DNA of 34,891 nt from an uncultured Prevotellaceae bacterium (GCA_946415695.1 CAMKTM010000001.1:1-34891), one strand, 5' to 3'. Counted from the first letter of the stretch, positions 23,829-30,975 are shown. Translations and numbers: made by a program. The notes: generated by a model not told the origin, from the letters alone.

Positions 23829-23963
23829 AATGAAAAGTTATTCGAGGTCTATTTCAAGCCTTGAACAGCAAAAGAACTAATCCGTGAAATCTGTGTAATC
23901 CGTTGTTGTGTCAGATGAATTGTTTGGCGCATCCTTCTCCGTCCTGTGGCATGGAGAAGCACG

Positions 23964-25175
23964 CTAACTGGTCTTGATGTTGGCCTGTACTGTGGCGTTG
24001 GGCGACTTGGTGTAGGTGCCGTCCACTTTGATGCCGTAGGAGTACTTGCCCTTGTTGGCGATGCGTATGGTTCCGGCATTGACGGTCAGGTTGCCCTTCA
24101 CTTTTATGCCCATGCAGCGGCTGTCCTCCTCGGTCTCTTCGTCCTCGTAGGTGGTGCCTGTGGCTTGTATCTGGATGAGTGTCGTGCTCACGCTCTCGTC
24201 CACGAGCATGTTGCCAGCCACTTGGATGCCTCTGCTGCCGTTGCCGGAAGCGATGATCTGGAATGTTCCGCCGTTGATGGTCAGGTCGCGGGGGACTTTG
24301 ATGCCTTTGGTGGTGATGCCCGTTGCGGCGATGTTCAGCGTGCCGGCACAGATGCGCATCAGTCCGTTATCCTCCTTGCTGGGGTCGGGCGTGACATCGT
24401 CGTCGAGCGTCACGGCTTCCACTTGCAGCCCGTCGCCCGCCTGCCCGGTGAGCGTCACCTTGCCGCCGTTCATCAGGAAGTACTGCCCGATGTGCATGGC
24501 GTCGTTGATGGCTTTGTTGACGGTGATGCTGCCAGTGCTTTTCTTCAGCTCCATGTACTCTTTTGTGGCGATGCCGTGTCTGGTGTTACCGGTGACGGTG
24601 AGCGAGCCGCCGCCGGACACTTCGAGGTGCCCTTTGCAGTAGAGCGCTGCTTTCTGCTGGCCGCCAGCCGCATCGGCAAGGAAGTTTTCGGTGCCATCAA
24701 CAAGTATCAGGTCAACGCGCTTGCCGCACTGAATGTCGATGGCAGCGCCTTTGTTGCTCTTGAGGTTAAGGCCGCCCAGGTAGATCTTGCTCTTGAGTGG
24801 GGCTTCGTAGGTGAGCGACCCTTGTGTGCTGGAACCCTGCACGACTATTTCGAGTTCGCTTTTCGTGTTAGTGCTGACAATCTTGACGTGTGCTCCCTTG
24901 ATGGTGTCTGTGACGTTTGCCGCGTGCCCGAGGTCAACGTAAGCCGTGTCGCCGGCGTATGTGACGGTGATGGTATGCACGATGGTGATGCTGTCCACCG
25001 TGGCGCAGTCGTACGATGTTTCGCCTACGGTAAAGGTAGAACCTCCCTCGGAAAATGTCACTTCCGAAGTGGTGAAGCGCGTGCTGTTGCCGTCCTTGAA
25101 GACGCGAATCTGCTCCTGTGCGTACGCTAAAACGGCGGAGCAAAGGAACAAACTTGCGAGGTATAGTCTTTTCAT
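23964..25175 (-). CDS. Cthe_2159-like (DUF4353) carbohydrate-binding domain protein
   Basis: A 403-residue secreted protein: signal peptide (MKRLYLASLFLCSAVLAYAQ), a short N-terminal beta domain (RVFKDGNSTRFTTSEVTFSE), then a repetitive beta-helix-like region (GAHVKIVS, YLGGLNLKS, LEVSGGGSLTVTGNTRHGI, KYSYGIKVDG) typical of the Cthe_2159/DUF4353 family. The founding protein binds cellulose and acidic polysaccharides. It is the last gene of a minus-strand operon with a VTC polyphosphate polymerase and DUF4956, a neighbourhood known from other phyla. It may handle an extracellular polyanion or surface polymer; the actual ligand is unknown. Confidence 0.78.
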   Translation of the reverse strand: MKRLYLASLFLCSAVLAYAQEQIRVFKDGNSTRFTTSEVTFSEGGSTFTVGETSYDCATVDSITIVHTITVTYAGDTAYVDLGHAANVTDTIKGAHVKIVSTNTKSELEIVVQGSSTQGSLTYEAPLKSKIYLGGLNLKSNKGAAIDIQCGKRVDLILVDGTENFLADAAGGQQKAALYCKGHLEVSGGGSLTVTGNTRHGIATKEYMELKKSTGSITVNKAINDAMHIGQYFLMNGGKVTLTGQAGDGLQVEAVTLDDDVTPDPSKEDNGLMRICAGTLNIAATGITTKGIKVPRDLTINGGTFQIIASGNGSRGIQVAGNMLVDESVSTTLIQIQATGTTYEDEETEEDSRCMGIKVKGNLTVNAGTIRIANKGKYSYGIKVDGTYTKSPNATVQANIKTS

Positions 25176-25216
25176 GGTGTTTTTGCTAAAAGGATTGAAT
25201 GATGAAGAGTGGTATG

Positions 25217-25672
25217 TTACTTCCTGAGCTTAATGATTGTGTCGCCCATGCGGACGATATAGACGCCTGCTGGAAGGTTAGCGAGGCTGACGTTAGCACC
25301 TTCCTTCACGTTGGCGATGCTGACGAGCGCTCCGGCTGCGTTGTAGATGCACAGGAAGCCGTCGCCCTTGACGGACAGCGTGCCGTCTTTGTAGGTCAGG
25401 TTCTCGGCTCCCTCCGGCAAGGCTTCGATGTCAGTTGATTCCCCTTTTTGGGTGAAAGTAATCTTGCTCAATAAAGAGATGGGATAAGTCTCCTTGCCTT
25501 CGGTCGTGGTGACTACGACATTTCCTTCCTCGAAGGAAATTCTCTGAACTGTGGGCAGGGGAATGTCGTCGAACGTGTTGCTGTAGGAAATGGTGAGGTA
25601 ATTGTAATTCTCGGCCATCATGTTTGTGCTGACCATAAGCAGCAGGGCTGCCAAAATGTTTTTTGTCTTCAT
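25217..25672 (-). CDS. Small secreted protein with a C-terminal sorting-like domain
   Basis: A 151-residue protein with signal peptide (MKTKNILAALLLMVSTNMMA). The middle (VQRISFEEGNVVVTTTEGKE, then TYPISLLSKITF) is a beta-hairpin pattern common at the N-termini of Bacteroidales secreted proteins and resembles the start of the next gene's product. The end (FLCIYNAAGALVSIANV, then LPAGVYIVRMGDTIIKLRK) resembles type IX secretion sorting domains. So the protein is little more than a leader plus a tag. It sits 41 bases before the Cthe_2159-like gene and 23 bases after the DUF2490 gene in the operon. Function unknown. Confidence 0.75.
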   Translation of the reverse strand: MKTKNILAALLLMVSTNMMAENYNYLTISYSNTFDDIPLPTVQRISFEEGNVVVTTTEGKETYPISLLSKITFTQKGESTDIEALPEGAENLTYKDGTLSVKGDGFLCIYNAAGALVSIANVKEGANVSLANLPAGVYIVRMGDTIIKLRK

Positions 25673-25695
25673 ATTATTATAATGATAGTGTTTGC

Positions 25696-26631
25696 TCAGA
25701 AGCTATATTTGTAGCCGATGTTGATGGCGTGGCGCCTGTCGTGGACACGCTCGACAACTTCTTCGTCAGTGTCGTAAATGTCGAAGGTGATGACGTAGGA
25801 GAGGGACACTTCGTTGCGCTTGCGGAACTTGTAAGAGAGTCCGGCTGCGGCACGAACCTTCTGCAGAAGCATGTGGTCGCCTTTGCGGACACTGTTGTGC
25901 GCCTCGGCGGAGATGAAGGGCGAGAAGGGGTTGCGCTTCTTGTCGAATTCAAGTTTGATGCGCGAGCGCAGCACTTGGTCGGTATAGGCGGGGATGTTCT
26001 TCGTATCCCACACTCCTGTCGGTTCTCCTTCTGGGACGTTATAGGTATAAACCACTTCCGGGTCGGCCCAGTTGGCGGGGTCGAACGGGTCGTCGGGGTT
26101 GCCTTCCGGATAAACCAAATCCACTTTTGTTGTATATTCCTGACGATACTTGTAGCGGTCGATGTTGCGCTCTCTGCGATGCGTCAGCTGGTAACGCTCT
26201 CGGACAGATATCTTGAGCCAGTTCCACACCTTGATGCTGCCTGTGGCTTCCACGCTGAAGCGATGGCGGGGAAACCAATACTCCGGATAAAGGTTGTAGC
26301 CGATATGGTAATTGTCGGGGTTTTCCTCAATGTTGTTCTTCTCATTGCGCTTTTCTGGCCTGTAGGAATGGAGATAATTGTAGCCGATGCCAAGCTTGAG
26401 ATACTTGCAGACCTTGTAGCTCGTGCTGAGCCCTGCGGAGAATCGTGCTTTGTCCTGAGCGCGGTACTCCAGGTCCACCCCGACGTCCCATTTCTTGTTA
26501 ATGGCTTTCTCTACGCCAATCTCTGCCCAGACACCGACGTCGTCGCTGCCCTCCTGTGCCATTAAAGGAGCAAGGGGCAGGGAGCAAGGGGCGAGGAACA
26601 GAGTGGCGAGTATGGTTTTGCGCAGTGTCAT
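25696..26631 (-). CDS. DUF2490 outer-membrane-type protein
   Basis: A 311-residue protein whose beta-strand pattern (GVWAEIGVEKAINKKWDVGV, YLKLGIGYNYLHSYR, HRFSVEATGSIKV) and terminal NIGYKYSF match the DUF2490 family, predicted small outer-membrane barrels. Its start ATG overlaps the stop of the DUF4956 gene by four bases (ATGA), implying coupled translation. The hydrophobic core of the signal peptide (FLAPCSLPLAPLMAQ) is encoded by a one-arm copy of the GGGGCAAGGAGCAAGG repeat. Position in the VTC operon suggests a role in moving or anchoring its product at the outer membrane (inference). Confidence 0.82.
   Translation of the reverse strand: MTLRKTILATLFLAPCSLPLAPLMAQEGSDDVGVWAEIGVEKAINKKWDVGVDLEYRAQDKARFSAGLSTSYKVCKYLKLGIGYNYLHSYRPEKRNEKNNIEENPDNYHIGYNLYPEYWFPRHRFSVEATGSIKVWNWLKISVRERYQLTHRRERNIDRYKYRQEYTTKVDLVYPEGNPDDPFDPANWADPEVVYTYNVPEGEPTGVWDTKNIPAYTDQVLRSRIKLEFDKKRNPFSPFISAEAHNSVRKGDHMLLQKVRAAAGLSYKFRKRNEVSLSYVITFDIYDTDEEVVERVHDRRHAINIGYKYSF
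26566..26598. repeat. GGAGCAAGGGGCA repeat, single arm inside a gene
   Basis: AGGAGCAAGGGGCAGGGAGC and following GGGGCGAGG match the arms at 22517 and 30891. On the minus strand it encodes LAPCSLPLAPL of the DUF2490 signal peptide. Confidence 0.75.
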
Positions 26632-27341
26632 GTGCGTGGCATTTTAATCATTTCTTCTATGCTGTTGCCGCGGTCGGATGGTTCGTCGTAGAAGATGCGA
26701 ATCATGCAGGCGTCCTTCAGGAAGTCGATGGTGCCAACCTCAAGGCGTTGTATCTTCAAGCCCGTACGCTTTTCCAGGTCGGCCTTCAGCTCGTCGCGCT
26801 TGTCGGGAGCGACAAGGGAGACATTGTCGTACAATATGTATTTGCTGCAGCTTGTGCTGACCAGTTTGCTGCTTTCATAGAGCCATGCCATGGCCAGGAA
26901 GACGAGGTTGACAAAGACAATGGTGACGATGCCGAATCCGTCCCAATAGTCTGCCTTGGGATGATACTCGGCGCGGCTGAGGGCATTGACCACGCTCACG
27001 GCAATAAGCATGAAGAGGTATGTCATTTCTCGGATGGGCACCGCTTCCGTGCGGAAGCGCATGATGCCGAAGATGGCGAACAGGCCCATCGCAGCTCCGA
27101 GGTTCATGCCGTCGCCTTCCATCAGGCTGACAAGCAGGAAGATGCTCATGGACATCAGGATAAAGATGAACATGTAGTCGCGGCGATGGCTGCGGGGATA
27201 GTAGAAGCAGCGTGCAATGATTGTCACCACCACGAGGTTGATGACGAAACGCATCACGAGAGAAATGAAGTGCTGGGGGTCGAAGAGCGTCAAGCCTATC
27301 ATGTTGCCCAGCTGATAGTTAATGTCGTTGAAGAAATCCAT
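26628..27341 (-). CDS. DUF4956 membrane protein
   Basis: A 237-residue protein with about five membrane segments (FVINLVVVTIIARCFYY, YMFIFILMSMSIFLLVSLM, LGAAMGLFAIFGIMRF, MTYLFMLIAVSVVNAL, GIVTIVFVNLVFLAMAWLY) and a soluble C-terminal domain (LKADLEKRTGLKIQRLEVGT). The RxRTE/PIREMTYLF segment is typical of DUF4956. This family is repeatedly found beside VTC-domain polyphosphate polymerases, as here (27 bases after one). It may form a membrane partner or channel for the polymer; its function is not established. Confidence 0.88.
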   Translation of the reverse strand: MDFFNDINYQLGNMIGLTLFDPQHFISLVMRFVINLVVVTIIARCFYYPRSHRRDYMFIFILMSMSIFLLVSLMEGDGMNLGAAMGLFAIFGIMRFRTEAVPIREMTYLFMLIAVSVVNALSRAEYHPKADYWDGFGIVTIVFVNLVFLAMAWLYESSKLVSTSCSKYILYDNVSLVAPDKRDELKADLEKRTGLKIQRLEVGTIDFLKDACMIRIFYDEPSDRGNSIEEMIKMPRT

Positions 27342-27368
27342 ATATTATTAGTTTTTGTTTTTACGCTT

Positions 27369-28148
27369 TTAGTTTGCCTGAAGTTTCTGCCCGGCCAGTC
27401 TGCCGAGCTTGACGAGGCGTGCTTTGAAAAGGTTCTGTTTGAGTCCCTTGTTTGTCATGACCGAGCCGATGCAGTATTTGCTGAAGCCGCTTGGCTTGAT
27501 GCGGAGCTGGCGGAGGATGTCGAGGACGGGGCTGAAGACATTGCCGTCGCGTTTGAGCTCGATGATGACGAGTGGCCCTACGTTGGCATCTTTGCCTGTC
27601 TCCAAGTTATGGAACTGCACGTCGTAGTCGATGGTCAGTCGTTCCGTCTTGCCATAGTTGACGAGTGTGATGCGGTGGAACTGGTTTCGGACCGTAGGAT
27701 GAATGTCCGCAAGGCTGAGGTGCACGCGCTCTTGCAGGAACTCTTCGTTGCCGTTTTCGCCGGTTATCTGCTGGTCGGGCACTGCCACGCGCTTCTTCTT
27801 CGTGCGGCCGTGGTTGTTTTTTGTCTTTATCTCGAGGAAGGTGTCGTGACTGTCCATGTAGGTCCTGACGCGCACTTTTTGCCTTGGGGCACGGCCGTTG
27901 TGGTGTTCCATGTAGAAGCGGTGCTCGTCCGTATCCCAGTAGGTTGTCATGTAGTTGGCAATCTTGCCGCCGTTATGGAATTGCGCATAGTACTTGCCTT
28001 GTGCCAGCTTCAGCAGCTTCACGAGGTTTTCCTTGTTCGTCACGAACTTTGTGTCCGTGCGGTTCATCAGACGGATTTCTTTCATCTCTTCCAGCGTGAT
28101 GGGCTTCAGATTTGTCAGTAATTCGTCTATGCGAGCATCAATTTCCAT
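27369..28148 (-). CDS. VTC-domain polyphosphate polymerase
   Basis: A 259-residue VTC-family enzyme. ATG 28148 is chosen because a -7 box lies at 28171-28178, inside the longer frame. The tunnel fold motifs are visible: NRTDTKFV (basic residue for the phosphate chain), YYAQFHNG, TTYWDTDEHRFYMEHHNG, KVRVRTY, TFLEIKTKN, KKKRV and later VGPLVIIELKRDG (acidic metal ligand). Yeast VTC4 builds polyphosphate from ATP with this fold. The bacterial enzyme starts a five-gene operon with DUF4956, DUF2490, a small tagged protein and a Cthe_2159-like protein. The product may be polyphosphate or another polymer; only the fold is certain. Confidence 0.88.
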   Translation of the reverse strand: MEIDARIDELLTNLKPITLEEMKEIRLMNRTDTKFVTNKENLVKLLKLAQGKYYAQFHNGGKIANYMTTYWDTDEHRFYMEHHNGRAPRQKVRVRTYMDSHDTFLEIKTKNNHGRTKKKRVAVPDQQITGENGNEEFLQERVHLSLADIHPTVRNQFHRITLVNYGKTERLTIDYDVQFHNLETGKDANVGPLVIIELKRDGNVFSPVLDILRQLRIKPSGFSKYCIGSVMTNKGLKQNLFKARLVKLGRLAGQKLQAN

Positions 28149-28170
28149 TCTTTTTATATAGATTACGTGA

Positions 28171-28178
28171 CAAATGTA
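28171..28178 (-). promoter_or_regulatory. -7 box (TACATTTG) for the VTC operon
   Basis: TACATTTG on the minus strand, 22 bases before the chosen start at 28148, matches TAnnTTTG. No TTTG at the normal spacing upstream. Confidence 0.5.
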
Positions 28179-28208
28179 GCCTTTTTTGCGCAAATATCGT
28201 TGCATGGT

Positions 28209-28240
28209 TTTGTTTTTTTAACGAAAAAACTCTACTTTTG
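28209..28240 (+). promoter_or_regulatory. Promoter of frr
   Basis: TTTG (28209-28212), 20 bases, TACTTTTG (28233-28240): both elements of the Bacteroidetes promoter, 51 bases before the frr start codon. It is divergent from and close to the VTC promoter. Confidence 0.75.
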
Positions 28241-28291
28241 CTAAACGAATTAGCATAAAATCACATTATAAACTCTTAAAATCGTTGGAAT

Positions 28292-28852
28292 ATGATAGAT
28301 GTAAAGGAAACTCTTGGCTTGGCCGAAGAGAAAATGGAAGAAGCCGTGTTGTACCTTGAAGAGGCGTTGGCACACATTCGTGCCGGCAAGGCTAATGTGA
28401 AGATTCTGGACGGTATTCGTGTCGATAGTTATGGCAGCCTTGTGCCTTTGAATCAGGTGGCTGCGGTCATAGCTCCCGACCCGCGCACCATCACTATCAA
28501 GCCTTGGGACAAGAACATGTTCCGTCCCATCGAGAAGGCCATCATGGACAGCAACGTGGGCATTACGCCCGAGAACAACGGCGAGATTATCCGTCTGGGC
28601 ATACCTCCTTTGACGGAGGAACGCCGTAAGCAGCTTGCCAAGCAGTGCGGCAAGGAGGGCGAACAGGCCAAAGTGAGCATCCGCAATACGCGTCGCGACA
28701 TCATCGAGAAGCTCAAGAAGGGCGTTAAGGACGGTCTTTCCGAGGACCTCGAGAAGGATGCCGAAGGCGACATGCAGAAGATGCACGACAAGTACATTAA
28801 GAAGGTGGACGAATTGCTGGCAGCCAAGGAGAAGGAGATCATGACGGTATAG
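28292..28852 (+). CDS. frr: Ribosome recycling factor
   Basis: A 186-residue RRF, which with EF-G splits the post-termination ribosome. It shows the family motifs LEEALAHIRAGKANVKILDG, VAAVIAPDPRTITIKPWD, IEKAIMDSNVGITPENNGE, IIRLGIPPLTEERRKQLAK and the basic helix KVSIRNTRRDIIEKLKK. Length is standard. rsgA follows, separated by a repeat of about 100 bases; the frr-rsgA pairing is common in Bacteroidetes. Confidence 0.97.
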   Translation: MIDVKETLGLAEEKMEEAVLYLEEALAHIRAGKANVKILDGIRVDSYGSLVPLNQVAAVIAPDPRTITIKPWDKNMFRPIEKAIMDSNVGITPENNGEIIRLGIPPLTEERRKQLAKQCGKEGEQAKVSIRNTRRDIIEKLKKGVKDGLSEDLEKDAEGDMQKMHDKYIKKVDELLAAKEKEIMTV

Positions 28853-28855
28853 TTA

Positions 28856-28953
28856 ATTCATAATTAAGAATTCATAATTCATAATTACTCGTTTTCGCTT
28901 TGGATAACGTCCCGAGGCGCAGCCATCAATTATGAATTATGAATTATGAATTG
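28856..28953. repeat. AATTATG-iterated inverted repeat with AGGCGCAGC core
   Basis: Arms of AATTCATAATTCATAATT (28869-28886) and AATTATGAATTATGAATT (28928-28945) surround a centre containing GTCCCGAGGCGCAGCC. Further units extend on both sides. The right arm ends nine bases before the rsgA start codon, occupying the ribosome-binding region. Confidence 0.9.
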
Positions 28954-28954
28954 A

Positions 28955-29965
28955 ATGAAGGGTCTCGTCGTAAGGAACACCGGCAGTTGGTACACCGTTC
29001 AGGCGGACGACGGCCGGCTCTACGAATGCAAGGTGAAAGGCAACTTTCGCCTCAAAGGCATCCGTAGCACCAGTCCTGTGGCCGTTGGTGATGTTGTCAC
29101 CATCATCCCGCAGCCAATGGTCAATGCCCAAAGTCCTTCGCAAAGCTCAGGCGCAGCAATGGTCAATGGTCAATGGTCAATGGTCAATGACCAACTCCCC
29201 ACTGCGTTGATTGACGGCATCGAGGATCGCCGCAACTACATCATCCGTCGGGCCTCGAACCTGTCGAAGCAAAGCCATATCATCGCGGCAAACGTGGATA
29301 TGGCTGCTCTTATAGTGACTATTGCGCATCCCGAGACGAGCACCACTTTCATCGACCGCTTTCTGGCCAGCGCTGAGGCGTATCGGGTGCCCGTCCTCAT
29401 CATCTTCAACAAGACAGACCTGTATGGTGAAGAGGAGAAGAAGCGGCTCGAAGCGCTGGTAGCGCTGTATCGCAGCATCGGCTACCTCTGCCTGACCTGT
29501 TCCGCTGAGAATGGCGACGGCATCGGCGAACTGCAAGTCGAGCTTCAGGGCAAGACAACCTTGCTCAGCGGCAACAGTGGGGTGGGCAAGAGCACTCTGC
29601 TCAACCTGCTTGTTCCCGAAGCATGTGCCAGGACGGCAGAGATCAGTGCGGCTCACGATGCGGGAATGCACACGACGACTTTCTCGCAGATGTACTTCTT
29701 GCCTCAAGGTGGAGCACTCATCGACACACCGGGCATCAAGGGCTTCGGCACCTTCGACATGGAGCGCGAAGAAGTGTCGCACTACTTCCGCGAGATATTC
29801 AGGACCTCCGACGGTTGCCGCTTTGGCGACTGCACGCACACGCATGAACCCGGATGCGCCGTCTTGAAGGCTGTGGCAGAGGGAAGCATCGCCGAGAGCC
29901 GATACCTGAGTTTCCTTTCCATGCTCGACGATAAAGATGAAGACAAATACCGTGGAGCCAATTAA
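28955..29965 (+). CDS. rsgA: Ribosome small subunit-dependent GTPase A
   Basis: A 336-residue circularly permuted GTPase that helps mature the 30S subunit. Order seen: N-terminal OB fold (GLVVRNTGSWYTVQADDG), G4 motif NKTD at residue 152, P-loop GNSGVGKS at 206, G3 DTPG at 257, and a zinc site (Cys288, Cys293, His295, Cys301 in CRFGDCTHTHEPGC). Residues 55-79 (MVNAQSPSQSSGAAMVNGQW and beyond) between the OB and GTPase domains are the translation of an inserted DNA repeat; normal RsgA has only a short linker here. The rest looks intact, so the enzyme is probably functional. Confidence 0.95.
   Translation: MKGLVVRNTGSWYTVQADDGRLYECKVKGNFRLKGIRSTSPVAVGDVVTIIPQPMVNAQSPSQSSGAAMVNGQWSMVNDQLPTALIDGIEDRRNYIIRRASNLSKQSHIIAANVDMAALIVTIAHPETSTTFIDRFLASAEAYRVPVLIIFNKTDLYGEEEKKRLEALVALYRSIGYLCLTCSAENGDGIGELQVELQGKTTLLSGNSGVGKSTLLNLLVPEACARTAEISAAHDAGMHTTTFSQMYFLPQGGALIDTPGIKGFGTFDMEREEVSHYFREIFRTSDGCRFGDCTHTHEPGCAVLKAVAEGSIAESRYLSFLSMLDDKDEDKYRGAN
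29116..29191. repeat. GGTCAAT-iterated repeat with AGGCGCAGC core inside rsgA
   Basis: CAATGGTCAATG, then a centre ending AAAGCTCAGGCGCAGC, then four or five GGTCAAT units. Open in the rsgA frame. It has the same build and core as the elements at 18155 and 28869, with a different iterated unit. Confidence 0.85.
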
Positions 29966-29983
29966 TCCGGCAGGGGGCGTTCG

Positions 29984-30050
29984 TTGCTTGTACATGTACG
30001 TGCAATTGCAAGTACATGACCATGCAATTGCAAGTACATGACCATGCAAT
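29984..30050. repeat. 22-base tandem repeat of alternating palindromes, copy C
   Basis: Two identical 22-base units begin GCAATTGCAAGTACATGACC, preceded by TTGCTTGTACATGTACG and followed by GCAATCAACG. It begins 19 bases after the rsgA stop; the sequence before it (GGCAGGGGGC) matches that before copy A. Confidence 0.88.
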
Positions 30051-30090
30051 CAACGCACCCGTGCAAAACGTGTAATTTAATGTTCCAAAG

Positions 30091-30891
30091 ATGAAACCTC
30101 TCAATGTGATAAAAGTAGGTGGCGGCGTGGTGGAAGATGCCGCATCTCTCGCTTCGTTGCTCGACCAGTTTGCGGCGATGGAAGGTCGAAAAGTGCTTGT
30201 TCATGGCGGCGGCCGTCTGGCAACGTCGATGGCGTCGAGCCTGGGCATAGAGAGCCGCATGGTGGGCGGAAGGCGCATCACGGATGCCCCGATGCTCGAA
30301 GTCGTGACGATGGTCTATGGCGGCTTGGTGAGCAAGAACATCGTGGCGGGCCTGCAGGCAAGAGGCGTCAGAGCCATCGGCCTGACGGGTGCCGACGGCG
30401 ACGTCATCCGTAGCCACAGGCGTCCTCTGAAGCGTGTCAAGACGGACGACGGCACTGAGCAAATGGTCGATTTCGGCTTTGTGGGCGACGTCGATAAGGT
30501 CGATGCCCGTTTGCTCATGAAGTTTATCGAGGAAGGAATGGTGCCGGTGATGGCTCCGCTGACGCACGACGGCGAGGGCAATATCCTCAACACCAATGCC
30601 GACACGATAGCGGGCAGCGTGGCCTGCGCACTTGCTGAACATTACGATGTCACCCTGACCTTCTGTTTCGAAAAAGCAGGCGTGCTCCGCAATGCCGACG
30701 ACGACAGCAGCGTCATCCCCCTTATCACCGAGGAACAGGCAAGCCGCCTGATAGCAGACGGCATCATCTCGGGCGGCATGATACCGAAGATAGAGAACGC
30801 CTTCAGCGCCATCCATCGGGGCGTCAGGCAGGTCGTGATTACGAACTCGGAAGATGTCAGGGGAAAGAACGGAACAACGATAAAAAGGTAA
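30091..30891 (+). CDS. argB: Acetylglutamate kinase (arginine biosynthesis)
   Basis: A 266-residue amino-acid kinase that phosphorylates N-acylglutamate in arginine synthesis. Motifs: NVIKVGGGVVED (phosphate loop), KVLVHGGG, GRRITDAPMLEVVTMVYGGL, GLTGADGDVI, LNTNADTIAGSVA and SGGMIPKIENAFSAI. Length is normal. In Bacteroides the pathway is known to run through succinylated intermediates at the transcarbamylase step, so the real substrate here might be N-succinylglutamate; sequence alone does not settle it. No other arg gene is nearby. The stop codon is followed directly by an inverted repeat. Confidence 0.95.
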   Translation: MKPLNVIKVGGGVVEDAASLASLLDQFAAMEGRKVLVHGGGRLATSMASSLGIESRMVGGRRITDAPMLEVVTMVYGGLVSKNIVAGLQARGVRAIGLTGADGDVIRSHRRPLKRVKTDDGTEQMVDFGFVGDVDKVDARLLMKFIEEGMVPVMAPLTHDGEGNILNTNADTIAGSVACALAEHYDVTLTFCFEKAGVLRNADDDSSVIPLITEEQASRLIADGIISGGMIPKIENAFSAIHRGVRQVVITNSEDVRGKNGTTIKR

Positions 30892-30975
30892 AAAGGGGCA
30901 AGGAGCAAGGAGCAAGAGAACACCAACCCTCGCAGCTATCCTCCTGCTCCATGCCCCTTGCTCCTTGCCCCTTTT
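30891..30975. repeat. GGGGCAAGGAGCAAGG inverted repeat with perfect 20-base arms
   Basis: Arm AAAAGGGGCAAGGAGCAAGG (30891-30910) pairs perfectly with 30956-30975. The centre holds AAGAGAACACCAAC and TATCCTCCTGCTCC, as in the element at 22517. The right arm ends in CCCCTTTT, so it may also end argB transcription. Confidence 0.9.

Larger units (their letters stand above)
23574..23963. other. 390-base region of repeats between rmlA and the VTC operon
   Basis: The gap holds repeat copy B, a 28-codon open stretch (23675-23761) that reads like the tail of a gene (ending GGFDLINDNGFNGDI and a stop) but lacks a start, a long inverted repeat (23761-23828), and a related single arm (CCGTGAAATCTGTGTAATCC, 23882-23901). 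No intact gene is seen. Confidence 0.55.

Noticed and set aside
26556..28121. Plus-strand open frame of 521 codons across the DUF4956 and VTC genes
   Set aside because: Antisense to two coupled minus-strand genes with clear family motifs; the product has no motif.
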